From NCBI RefSeq assembly GCF_048323755.1, contig NZ_JBLWFS010000008.1, positions 62,001-126,000 of the forward strand: DNA of 64,000 bases, given 5' to 3'. Shown in pieces: positions 25,215 through 32,767 of this stretch; position 1 is the stretch's first letter; every line of letters starts with the position of its first letter. This DNA comes from Alkalihalobacterium sp048323755. GTDB lineage: Bacteria; Bacillota; Bacilli; Bacillales; Bacillaceae_F. The notes under the pieces are model-generated. The model was not told the origin of the DNA. It searched no databases and worked only from the letters and a program-made list of their open reading frames with translations. The position numbers and the translations under genes are program-made.

Positions 25215-26551
25215 TTTGCAACACTCCTTTGTTCGTTCGAAAGTTTCTCTAACTCACGCTCAACCGGATTCTTTTTAAACATACGAACCAATACAACTGC
25301 AGTTCCAACCATCAAGATAAAGTAAAGAACGGCAAATGCGATAAACATAATCCAGACATGAGGTGAGTCTGTCGCACCTTCTGCAGTCGTCATATATCCA
25401 TTCATAATCCATGGTTGACGACCTACCTCGGTAAACCACCATCCAGCTTGAATAGCAAGCATCGCTAGTGGTCCAGTCGTAACGAGTAAGAAACGAAACG
25501 CACGCGTTTTTATAAATGCCCAATTTCGTGACAAAGCAATCCAATAAATAAATGAAAGAACCGTTAAACCTACACCGATCGTTACCATAATGTCAAAAAA
25601 GTAATGAACAACGTACGGCGGATGATACTCTTCTGGAATATCATTCAAACCAGTTACAACTCCAGATGGATGATTATGAACAAGAATACTAAGTGCATAA
25701 GGAATTTTAATACCGTATTTCACTTCATTCTCTTCGGTTAACACACCAAATAGGACAAGTGGTGCTTCCGCTTCTGTCTCAAAGTGCCATTCTGCAGCTG
25801 CTAATTTTTCAGGTTGATATTCTGCTAGAAACTTTCCTGATAAATCTCCAATAAGCGCTGTTGCCACACAAAAAATAAATCCTACCTTCATCGTTAAAGC
25901 GAGTCCTTTACGATGATATTCATGACGATTACCACGTAGCAAGTGGAAAGCAGCAATCGATGCAAGGACAAATGCTGAAGTCATATAAGCAGACGTTAAA
26001 ACGTGTGCTACTTTCGTAGGCATTGCCGGGTTAAACATCGCAAGTAGTGGTGAAATATTAACTAACTCACCGTTCATTAATGTAAACCCTTGCGGTGTAT
26101 TCATAAACCCATTGACTGAAGTAATAAATAATGCGGACATGGTCGCGCCTAATACGACTGGAGCAAGTAAATAAAAATGATGCTTCGGGTTTTTAAAACG
26201 ATCCCAAGTATATAAGTAAATTCCGAGAAAAATGGCCTCAAAGAAAAAGGCGAATGTCTCCATAAATAGTGGCAGTGCAACAAGCTGACCGGCAAACTCC
26301 ATAAATCGAGGCCATAAAAGCGCAAGTTGCAACGCGATCGCGGTTCCCGTTACAACACCAACGGCTACACTGATAACATAACCACGGGCCCAACGTTTAG
26401 CCATTAAAAGATAATGTTCATCTTGTCTTCTGAGACCGATCCAATGAGCAAGCATAATCATGACAGGGATACCAACACCAACTGTTGCAAAAACTACGTG
26501 TACGGACAGCGTCAACATCGTTAAGTAGCGACTAAATTCAACCGACTCCAT
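25211..26551 (-). CDS. cydA: Cytochrome bd quinol oxidase subunit I
   Basis: 446 residues. Haem ligands by family comparison: H18 (TLSVHVVFATVGVG) for b595 and H183 (TKVAHVLTSAYM) with M322 (FDIMVTIGVG) for b558. The quinol-site pair lies in QPEKLAAAEWHFETE, and GRQPW is conserved. The loop after it is short (the short-Q-loop class of Firmicutes). First gene of cydA-B-S-D-C. A Rex-like operator covers the upstream region, which fits induction when NADH rises or oxygen falls. GGAGGGGAAAAATG gives the start. Confidence 0.95.
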   Translation of the reverse strand: MESVEFSRYLTMLTLSVHVVFATVGVGIPVMIMLAHWIGLRRQDEHYLLMAKRWARGYVISVAVGVVTGTAIALQLALLWPRFMEFAGQLVALPLFMETFAFFFEAIFLGIYLYTWDRFKNPKHHFYLLAPVVLGATMSALFITSVNGFMNTPQGFTLMNGELVNISPLLAMFNPAMPTKVAHVLTSAYMTSAFVLASIAAFHLLRGNRHEYHRKGLALTMKVGFIFCVATALIGDLSGKFLAEYQPEKLAAAEWHFETEAEAPLVLFGVLTEENEVKYGIKIPYALSILVHNHPSGVVTGLNDIPEEYHPPYVVHYFFDIMVTIGVGLTVLSFIYWIALSRNWAFIKTRAFRFLLVTTGPLAMLAIQAGWWFTEVGRQPWIMNGYMTTAEGATDSPHVWIMFIAFAVLYFILMVGTAVVLVRMFKKNPVERELEKLSNEQRSVAK

Positions 26552-26619
26552 TTTTCCCCTCCTCTAACTACGTTTCTATATCAATATAAAACTATATGTA
26601 TAGTGTATACCTGATTTGT

Positions 26620-26637
26620 TTGTGAAATATATCACAT
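26620..26637. promoter_or_regulatory. Rex-like operator upstream of cydA
   Basis: TTGTGAAATATATCACAT against the Rex consensus TTGTGAANNNNTTCACAA: the left half is perfect and the right half has two mismatches. It covers a likely -35 box (TTCACA on the minus strand) with TATACA 18 bases downstream. Confidence 0.75.
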
Positions 26638-26639
26638 AT

Positions 26640-26890
26640 TAAACAATTCTGTTACAAAGGATTGAGAATTCCGTGGCAGAAACGTGAGCAATTTGTGGCA
26701 GACAGGGAAAGTGGTGGGGGTTGCTTGGCGGCGGCAAGGGGGTGCTTGCTTAATGATAACAAGCGGTTGCTTGGTGCTTACAAGTGCCGAGGGTGGACAA
26801 CTTCGTTTTCTGGTTTTTGGACACATTTGATGGATCAGGGGAGCAGGCTGCGCTACAACAATTTTGCTGGTACCTGGTACCATGAATAAG
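26640..26890. other. G-rich, strand-skewed patch without a convincing gene
   Basis: Unlike the AT-rich surroundings, the plus strand is rich in G (GGTGGGGGTTGCTTGGCGG...; GGTTGCTTGG occurs twice). Frames exist on both strands (26662-26889 plus, 26632-26883 minus), but neither has a ribosome site or recognisable protein. It may be a degraded element or foreign insertion. Confidence 0.4.
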
Positions 26891-27000
26891 AATGGGCACC
26901 CCTATCCGTTCACTTAGCGCGGGCGTATGGACTGTAACTGATCCGTTGCAATAACTCTATAATCTAAGATTCATAGTTAAATTAATACTAGTTTCTTTTT

Positions 27001-27184
27001 AGGGGACTGAGAGGCCCTTATTTTATCGAAAACCTTCGTATTTCGATATTTCCCGGACTCACAGGCCCTTATTTAATCAAAATCACTGAGAAACATCGCA
27101 AATAGTAGTAAATAAGGGCTTCTGAGTCCTCTAACACAAGAAAAATTAAACTTTCGACAGGAATAAGGGCCTGTTAGTCCCCTA
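27001..27184. repeat. Cluster of four short repeat B copies
   Basis: Core AATAAGGGCCTSTSAGTCC. Copies at 27001-27026 and 27055-27079 are on the minus strand; copies at 27110-27131 and 27162-27184 on the plus strand. Starts are 52-57 bases apart and the orientation is two left then two right, giving one large dyad. A fifth copy is at 15569. Alternate orientation rules out a CRISPR array. Confidence 0.75.
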
Positions 27185-27240
27185 ATTTACTTTCAAAGGA
27201 TGTACTCGAACCTATTGAAAGGCTTATGTTTGAAAAAGAG

Positions 27241-27281
27241 AAAAAAACAGATACATTAGGTAGAGAGCCCTCTTATATCTG
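27241..27281 (-). terminator. Terminator after the PlcR-like gene
   Basis: GCAGATATAAGAG / CATTAGG..TATCTG-type hairpin on the minus strand (outer arms CAGATA and TATCTG, inner AGAG/CTCT) followed by seven T, 68 bases beyond the stop codon. Confidence 0.7.
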
Positions 27282-27348
27282 CCTTTGCTCTTACACTTTT
27301 GTCGCTTGGTTTAATTCCAACATAAATTAAAATAGATCCGTGAACATA

Positions 27349-28218
27349 CTACAGCTTTGCGGCTTCTTCCATCTTTAGCTCGATATGCTCTATATATCTT
27401 TGATTTCCTTGTAATTTAAATATGGATATAGCACTTTCAAAGTGTGTTAATGCACTCTCACATTTTGTAAGTAACATGAAATTATAAGCCATATGATAAT
27501 GAAGTTCTCCTAAGAGGTACATCAGATGGTTTTTCATACATAATTGTATGGCTTTTTTACACTGTTCGATAGAAGCCTCATACTGCTCTTTTCTCGTAAG
27601 TGCTTTAGCTAAGTTATACAAAAGGCGGACTCTTATATCTGTAGGTTTGTTATCATTAGTAAATTGTTTTAATGCTTTGACATAGTTGGTAATAGCTTCA
27701 TCATAATGCCCTGTTTCAAAGTGAACGATGCCCATACTGTTGACTATTTCTATCTCCCGTTCTGAGTAGACTTCTTCACTAACGTTTGTTATCAGTAACG
27801 CCTCTTGCAGGACTGCTAAAGCTTTCTTTGCGTCATGATTTAAGTGAAATTCACAAATCCCTTCATGCCACATCACAAATTGACGGTATTTATACACTTC
27901 TTGGAATAACGGACTTGCTTTTTCAAGCTGAACTTGTTCGTAGAGTTCACCATACTTCTTTTTTCTTACCAGCTGTCTCATTTGGGACTGAACTTCAATA
28001 ACATAATCTAATTTTTTATAAATGGTTAAATCTAAAATGTAATTCACATTTGTACCAAGTCTTTCCGCTAAACTATGTAAAGTCGATGTCAGCGGGAGAA
28101 CATATCCCTTCTCAATTTTACTAATTTGAGCTTGCGTGCATATGCCCTTTGCTAAATTTTTTTGAGACATTCCTCGTTGTAAGCGTAATTCTTTAATTTT
28201 TATTCCTAACGTATCCAT
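27349..28218 (-). CDS. PlcR/NprR-like quorum-sensing regulator (HTH plus TPR)
   Basis: 289 residues from the ATG at 28216-28218, which has GGGGG 7 bases upstream; an open extension to 28236 lacks one. Residues 3-60 are an XRE-type HTH (IKELRLQRGMSQKNLAKGI, then QISKIEKGYVLPL). Residues 100-285 are helical TPR-like repeats (NSMGIVHFETGHYDEAITNY, YNLAKALTRKEQYEASIEQC, YHMAYNFMLLTKCESALTHF). Layout and length match PlcR of B. cereus (285 residues), a regulator that binds a secreted, re-imported peptide through its TPR groove. A PapR-like peptide gene is divergent, 200 bases away. Targets probably include that gene and perhaps the adjacent protease. Confidence 0.83.
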   Translation of the reverse strand: MDTLGIKIKELRLQRGMSQKNLAKGICTQAQISKIEKGYVLPLTSTLHSLAERLGTNVNYILDLTIYKKLDYVIEVQSQMRQLVRKKKYGELYEQVQLEKASPLFQEVYKYRQFVMWHEGICEFHLNHDAKKALAVLQEALLITNVSEEVYSEREIEIVNSMGIVHFETGHYDEAITNYVKALKQFTNDNKPTDIRVRLLYNLAKALTRKEQYEASIEQCKKAIQLCMKNHLMYLLGELHYHMAYNFMLLTKCESALTHFESAISIFKLQGNQRYIEHIELKMEEAAKL

Positions 28219-28315
28219 TTCTTTTCCCCCTATCAATGTATTCAGGAATTCTTTGTAATGTTTTAAACGAAATATGCCTAGAGTTATATCACCTGAGATA
28301 AAAGGAATTAAAACT

Positions 28316-28345
28316 TTGATATAATACTATATTTTTAATTATAAT
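28316..28345 (+). promoter_or_regulatory. Promoter of the PapR-like gene
   Basis: TTGATA, 18-base spacer, TATAAT. A second TATAAT-like box (TTATAATC) lies near 28381. I found no full PlcR box (TATGNA-N4-TNCATA) in the 202-base intergenic region; only a right half, TTCATA, occurs near 28397. Confidence 0.6.
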
Positions 28346-28420
28346 CACAATATTCTATTAATTAAAAATATAATAAATGAGTTATAATCTAATATATTCA
28401 TAAAAAGAGGTGGTTTCAAT

Positions 28421-28582
28421 ATGAAAAAGAGAATTATGATTGGATTTTCATGCTTAGTTATTGGTTTAATGTTACAAGGAAACTACGGCACTACCCCTTC
28501 AAATACGTTGAATGAAAAACTATCTGTAGTTGCTATGAACGAAAATCTTACTACTCCCACAGAGTTGCCTTCAGAACACTAG
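28421..28582 (+). CDS. PapR-like secreted signal-peptide precursor, 53 residues
   Basis: Short gene with GAGGTGG 7 bases before the ATG, its own promoter and its own terminator. The product has a signal-type N-terminus (MKKRIMIGFSCLVIGLMLQG), a polar middle and the C-terminal end TELPSEH. B. cereus PapR precursors are 48 residues, start MKK + hydrophobic core, and end in the active heptapeptide [A/S]DLPFE[F/H]. Here E replaces D and S replaces F, but LP.EH is kept. Divergent to a PlcR-like gene, exactly as a signal and receptor pair. The active peptide would be the last 5-7 residues. Not confirmed; a short lipoprotein is an alternative. Confidence 0.75.
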   Translation: MKKRIMIGFSCLVIGLMLQGNYGTTPSNTLNEKLSVVAMNENLTTPTELPSEH

Positions 28583-28620
28583 AAAATAGTATGATATAAA
28601 TTTCAATCATCGAAGGTAAA

Positions 28621-28664
28621 AATGAGGCGTCCCTAAAAATTTAGGGACACCTCATTCGTTTCTA
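28621..28664. terminator. Bidirectional terminator between PapR-like gene and subtilisin gene
   Basis: ATGAGGCGTCCCTAAA pairs with TTTAGGGACACCTCAT (one mismatch), with T-rich flanks on both strands. It serves the plus-strand peptide gene and the minus-strand protease gene. Confidence 0.88.
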
Positions 28665-28678
28665 TACTCTTTTATTAA

Positions 28679-29824
28679 TTAACGTACAAAATCAATTGCA
28701 TCTTTAGCTTGAACTAATCCATTGCCAAATTGATTACTGCGTCCTAGATCAATAGCTGTGTTATTCAGTAAATTGCGCAATTCCTTATTGGTTAAATGAG
28801 CATGCTCTCCCCATACAAGCGCAGCCACACCTGCAACATGTGGTGATGCCATCGAAGTACCATTGTATGAAGCATAACCATTACCAGGAATTGTACTTAA
28901 TACACTTACTCCAGGAGCCGAAATCTCTACTGCAGGCCCAGTACTTGAAAAGGAAGCACGGTTATTATTTTCGTCAATGGCTGCTACAGCAATAACAGAT
29001 TCATATTTTGCTGGGTAACCGACACTATCGTTGTTTCCTCCACGATTCCCACTGTTTCCTGCTGCTGCAACAACTAGTAAGCCTTCATCATATGCGAGAT
29101 CACAAAATTCTTTTAGTATAGAAGAAGATTGTGAACCTCCTAAACTCATATTAATAATGTCCATTCCGTTAAGTATAGACCATTCAATACCTTCTGCAAT
29201 ACCAGCGTAAGAACCACTGCCATCATTATTTAGAACTTTAACAGCGTATAAATCCGATTGGTACGCAACTCCAATAACACCTAGATTATTATCAATTGCC
29301 CCAACTGTTCCAGCAACGTGTGTACCATGACCACTTCCATCATAAAATGGATCTTTGTTAGCAGTATCGGTAAATACAGAATGTCCACCTTTAACATTGG
29401 CGGCTAAATCTTCGTGAGTATTATCAATACCTGTATCTAAAATAGCTACTTTAACACCGGTTCCTGTTTGCCCCATATTATGGACTTCAGTTGATTGGAC
29501 GTGCGGTACTCCCCAAGGAACGGTTTGACCGAATGCTTGTGCTTCTGCATTTTTTTCAACATATTTAATTTGTGGGTGGTTTTGTAACCCTCGAGCTTGT
29601 TTTGAAGTTAATTCTAGATGTACTACCGGTTTAAGACTGTATTCGTAAAGAATGTCTTCAGTTTTTACACCAAAAGCTTGAAGAAGCCCCTTTTCAGCTG
29701 GCCCGTCAAACATTACTAAATACTCTTCGCTACTTTCATCCGTTGTATGATTTGCTGCAACAGAAACTAACCCAGTACTGAAAACGATCCCTAAGACAAG
29801 TAATAATATTAAAAGTTTTTTCAT
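28679..29824 (-). CDS. Subtilisin-type alkaline serine protease, secreted
   Basis: 381 residues, the length of high-alkaline proteases from alkaliphilic Bacillus. Signal peptide (MKKLLILLLVLGIVFSTGLVSVAA), inhibitor propeptide to about residue 110, then the mature enzyme starting near QTVPWGVPHV. Catalytic residues: Asp in VAILDTGID, His in GHGTHVAGT, Ser in YNGTSMASPHVAG; oxyanion Asn in AAGNSG. One unpaired Cys (KEFCDLAY) is unusual in this family, which mostly lacks Cys. Extracellular protein degradation for nutrient release. A dyad lies 57 bases upstream. Its 3' end faces the PapR-like gene, so the quorum-sensing pair may control it. Confidence 0.94.
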   Translation of the reverse strand: MKKLLILLLVLGIVFSTGLVSVAANHTTDESSEEYLVMFDGPAEKGLLQAFGVKTEDILYEYSLKPVVHLELTSKQARGLQNHPQIKYVEKNAEAQAFGQTVPWGVPHVQSTEVHNMGQTGTGVKVAILDTGIDNTHEDLAANVKGGHSVFTDTANKDPFYDGSGHGTHVAGTVGAIDNNLGVIGVAYQSDLYAVKVLNNDGSGSYAGIAEGIEWSILNGMDIINMSLGGSQSSSILKEFCDLAYDEGLLVVAAAGNSGNRGGNNDSVGYPAKYESVIAVAAIDENNNRASFSSTGPAVEISAPGVSVLSTIPGNGYASYNGTSMASPHVAGVAALVWGEHAHLTNKELRNLLNNTAIDLGRSNQFGNGLVQAKDAIDFVR

Positions 29825-29880
29825 CCAATACCTCCATTGATTAGTTTATATCAAAACTTTGGCCAAAGATTTTGAACCCA

Positions 29881-29896
29881 CACTAAAAGTTTAGTG
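29881..29896. promoter_or_regulatory. Palindromic operator candidate upstream of subtilisin gene
   Basis: CACTAAAAGTTTAGTG, a 7-2-7 inverted repeat, followed 3 bases on by a third half-site CACTAAA. A possible promoter (TTGGTA, 16 bases, TTATAG on the minus strand) lies just upstream, placing the dyad near +25. The stretch 29897-30124 shows nothing else. Confidence 0.45.
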
Positions 29897-30124
29897 CCAC
29901 TAAAAAACCTCGTGTGTTCACTATAATGGAGAAAACTACTATTACCAATCTTCAAAATTAACCAAAAACTAAAACTCGCATTAACTTAACTATAATAAAC
30001 TATTATTAAATAGCTTTGATGACAAACAATATTCTTTTATGCATAAGTAAAATTTTGTATATTTCACTTTTTTATGTCTAGCCTCACCTAAACAATTTAT
30101 CCATTTTCCATATGACGTTATATG

Positions 30125-30160
30125 AGAAAAGCACCGTGAGTAATCATCACGGTGCTTTTC
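30125..30160 (-). terminator. Terminator after alkaline phosphatase gene
   Basis: GAAAAGCACCGTGA / TCACGGTGCTTTTC stem with 7-base loop, 9 bases after the stop codon; T-rich on both sides. Confidence 0.9.
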
Positions 30161-30169
30161 AGAATTTTG

Positions 30170-31516
30170 TTAATAACCCTCCGAAGACAGAAATGGAATG
30201 TTCATCGCCTTAGCCATCAGTTTTGGCACATCCGTATTATCTATTGAACCACGAAACCAATCCGAAGCAGGACCGTAGGCATATAACGGAACATCCAGTC
30301 CAGAATGTACCTTCGTCGTCCAGCCGATGTACGCACGTTCACTAGTGATCGTGTTGATCACATACCCCAATTCCTCGGCTTCCGCTTTTTTAATTCGTTT
30401 CGCTTCTTCTTTCGTTAATTCAATGTTTGCGTATTTCTTCAAAACTTCTTTTGCATTACTTCGTTTTGAATTTAATTGTTCTGCCATATATTTACCGGTT
30501 GCTTTTACATCACGAAGAACGTCAGCTTTCGATAAATAGGCACCATACCCACCTACGCTCATTCCACCTGTATCATGATCACCGCCCACAACTACCAAAG
30601 TATGTTGGTCTTTTTCAGCAAAATCTAACACGACCTCAACTGCTTTTTCAAACGCTTCTATATCCTTCATCGCCCAAGCTGCATCGTGAGCGTGTCCAGC
30701 CCAATCAATTTGGCTTCCTTCAACCATTAAGAAAAAACCTTCAGGATGTTGACTTAACGAGGTGATAGCAGCTGTCGTCATTTCAGCCAAGCTCGGTTGT
30801 TCTGTCACGTGACGGTCGAGCTCTGGTGACATCGGTCCTGCAGCAAATAAACCTAATAACTTACTTGTATATTCTTGATGCTTTAACAGCTCGTCCCGAT
30901 TTTCAATGAATGAGTAGCCTTTATGCTGTAGTTCTTCTATTAAATTCCGGTCTTTTTGCAAACCGCCGGATGATTGAGGTAAGAAATTTCGCTTGCCGCC
31001 ACCAAGAAGAACATCCACTTTTTCTACCATTTGTAAGGCTACTTCGGCTTTACTTTCACGGGACGAAACATGCGCAGCAAAGGCGGCTGGCGTTGCATGT
31101 GTAACGGTAGAGGTAGCAACGAGTCCTGTCACCTTACCCGCTTTTTTTGTTGCTTCCAAAATCGTTTCTAACGGTTTTCCGTCCGAAGAAATACTTATCA
31201 TATCATTATTGGTTTTATATCCTGTTGCCATTGCTGTTGCAGCAGCAGCCGAATCTGTAACCCAATTATTAGCTGATTTCGTCTTCATCATTCCTACTAG
31301 CAATGGGTCGAGACTTGACTCCTCACTTCCTTTGTAAATTCGATAATTGGTAGCATAACTAGTAGAAAACCCATCAGGTATCATAAAAATTACATTGTTT
31401 ACGTGGGCAGCTTCATGGCCTGTACTATTCGCTTCCACAGGATGATCCAATAAGAAACTCGTGAAAAGTAAAATAAAACAAAGGATAGGTATCGTTCTCT
31501 TGTTATACTTCATCAT
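30170..31516 (-). CDS. Alkaline phosphatase, PhoA family, exported
   Basis: 448 residues with a signal peptide (MMKYNKRTIPILCFILLFTSFLL). Metal and nucleophile motifs are present: IFMIPDGFS (first Asp ligand), WVTDSAAAATAMATG with the Ser nucleophile, VEGSQIDWAGHAHDA, VVGGDHDTGG and KVHSGLDVPLYAYGP (His ligand). Releases phosphate from organic phosphomonoesters outside the cell. I found no direct-repeat Pho box upstream, so control by PhoP is not shown here; copy 3 of repeat A sits in its upstream region instead. Usual family length. Confidence 0.93.
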   Translation of the reverse strand: MMKYNKRTIPILCFILLFTSFLLDHPVEANSTGHEAAHVNNVIFMIPDGFSTSYATNYRIYKGSEESSLDPLLVGMMKTKSANNWVTDSAAAATAMATGYKTNNDMISISSDGKPLETILEATKKAGKVTGLVATSTVTHATPAAFAAHVSSRESKAEVALQMVEKVDVLLGGGKRNFLPQSSGGLQKDRNLIEELQHKGYSFIENRDELLKHQEYTSKLLGLFAAGPMSPELDRHVTEQPSLAEMTTAAITSLSQHPEGFFLMVEGSQIDWAGHAHDAAWAMKDIEAFEKAVEVVLDFAEKDQHTLVVVGGDHDTGGMSVGGYGAYLSKADVLRDVKATGKYMAEQLNSKRSNAKEVLKKYANIELTKEEAKRIKKAEAEELGYVINTITSERAYIGWTTKVHSGLDVPLYAYGPASDWFRGSIDNTDVPKLMAKAMNIPFLSSEGY

Positions 31517-31547
31517 TTCGACCTCTCATTTTTAACTTGTTTATAAG

Positions 31548-31670
31548 GCAGTTTTCGTATACTGTGTTGCTTGTGGACGGTTACGTGAAAAGCGCTATGC
31601 GTGAAGAGCCAAGCATCGGCTTGGCTTACGATCGAAAAGCAAAGAGCAACAATCATTGAAAAAAAGCCTT
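31548..31670. repeat. Dispersed palindromic repeat A, copy 3 (shorter, diverged)
   Basis: GGCAGTTTTCGTATACTGTGTTGCTTGTGGACGGT on the left (in two parts) and TTACGATCGAAAAGCAAAGAGCAAC on the right, with the GCGTGAAG arm and AGCCAAGC/GCTTGGCT hairpin between. The AT-rich hairpin of copy 1 is missing. It fills most of the gap between the alkaline phosphatase and SDR genes. Confidence 0.8.
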
Positions 31671-31864
31671 TTATAAAGAAAATAAAGCTTACTAAGTATC
31701 AAAAATTCCATAAGGTAAGTATGCTCTATCGCTTCCCATCCTAACCCCCAACTCATCCAGTTGTATCCATTGGAATATAAAAAATTTCTATGCAAAATAT
31801 ATAATGACTAAAAGTATCGATGCATCCCATTTCTAGTCACTATTTCTTATTAGGAGTGTTGTCA

Positions 31865-32581
31865 TTGAATGCACTAAATGGAAAAAATGCATTAATTACT
31901 GGCGCTGGTAGAGGGATTGGACGAGCTATCGCCATCGCTTTAGCTAAAGAGGGCGTAAATGTTGGCTTACTCGGCCTTAATATGTCAAACCTCGAAAAGC
32001 TTACTTCAGATCTGGAACCCTATAATGTTACGATTTCTGCGGCAACAGCTGATGTCGCTAATTTGGTATCTGTTGAACATGCTGTTGACCATATTCAATC
32101 CGATTTAGGTTCTATCGACATTCTCATTAATAATGCCGGTGTCGGCAAGTTTGGAGGTTTTTTAGATTTAACCCCAGAAGAGTGGGAAAATATCATTCGG
32201 GTTAACTTAATGGGTGTCTATCATGTCACTCGAGCGGTATTACCGCAAATGATTGAAAGAAAATCGGGAGACATTGTGAATATTGCATCAACAGCCGGCC
32301 AAAAAGGCGCCCCTGTTACAAGCGCGTACAGCGCTTCTAAATTTGCCGTCATGGGACTCACAGAATCACTGATGCTAGAAGTGAGAAAACATAATATCCG
32401 TGTGACAGCACTAACGCCAAGTACGGTTGTAACGGATTTAGCCGTCGAATCTAATCTTATTACTGGAAACCCTGAAAATGTCATGCATCCAGAAGATTTA
32501 GCAGAAATGCTAGTCGCAGGATTAAAACTCCACCCTAGAGTTTTTGTCAAAACCGCTGGGTTATGGTCAACAAATCCATAA
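31865..32581 (+). CDS. Short-chain dehydrogenase/reductase (3-oxoacyl-ACP reductase-like)
   Basis: 238 residues from a TTG at 31865-31867, 8 bases after AGGAG; an open upstream extension to an ATG at 31820 has no ribosome site. Cofactor motif ITGAGRGIGRAIA at residues 11-23, NNAG in ILINNAGVGKFG, catalytic Ser in NIASTAG and the YSASK motif (Y149-K153 region). Ends KTAGLWSTNP, the tail of a common Bacillus FabG-like paralogue. Cytosolic NADPH-dependent reduction of a keto group; not inside a fatty acid synthesis operon, so the substrate is open. Confidence 0.88.
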   Translation: MNALNGKNALITGAGRGIGRAIAIALAKEGVNVGLLGLNMSNLEKLTSDLEPYNVTISAATADVANLVSVEHAVDHIQSDLGSIDILINNAGVGKFGGFLDLTPEEWENIIRVNLMGVYHVTRAVLPQMIERKSGDIVNIASTAGQKGAPVTSAYSASKFAVMGLTESLMLEVRKHNIRVTALTPSTVVTDLAVESNLITGNPENVMHPEDLAEMLVAGLKLHPRVFVKTAGLWSTNP

Positions 32582-32652
32582 GGTAGTTGATCACATGACA
32601 TGACAATGCACTTATTCAAGGATTTGAATTAAAAACTTCAGTTGGCTATTAA

Positions 32653-32688
32653 AAAAATGAGCTTCGGTTTTTCCCGAGAGCTCATTTC
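32653..32688. terminator. Bidirectional terminator between SDR and acyl-CoA dehydrogenase genes
   Basis: AAATGAGCTTCGG pairs with CCGAGAGCTCATTT (small bulge), with A and T runs outside. Confidence 0.8.
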
Positions 32689-32767
32689 TTCATACTATTT
32701 TCTACTTTTCACTCATTGGCTTTTAAGTTAGTAATCGACCCTATATTTCTACATCTACTGATCATAA

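Noticed and set aside
26632..26889. Overlapping frames on both strands of the G-rich island
   Set aside because: Neither has a ribosome site; composition bias alone keeps the frames open.
27001..27184. CRISPR array
   Set aside because: Repeat spacing is right, but copies are inverted relative to each other, diverge from one another, and no cas gene is present.
28237..28420. Canonical PlcR box in the quorum-sensing intergenic region
   Set aside because: Only single half-sites were seen, not the full palindrome.
31517..31547. Pho box before the alkaline phosphatase gene
   Set aside because: No direct repeats of TTAACA type with the right spacing were found upstream.
31595..31795. Minus-strand frame over repeat A, copy 3
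   Set aside because: Same repeat-derived peptide end as in copy 1 and no ribosome site.
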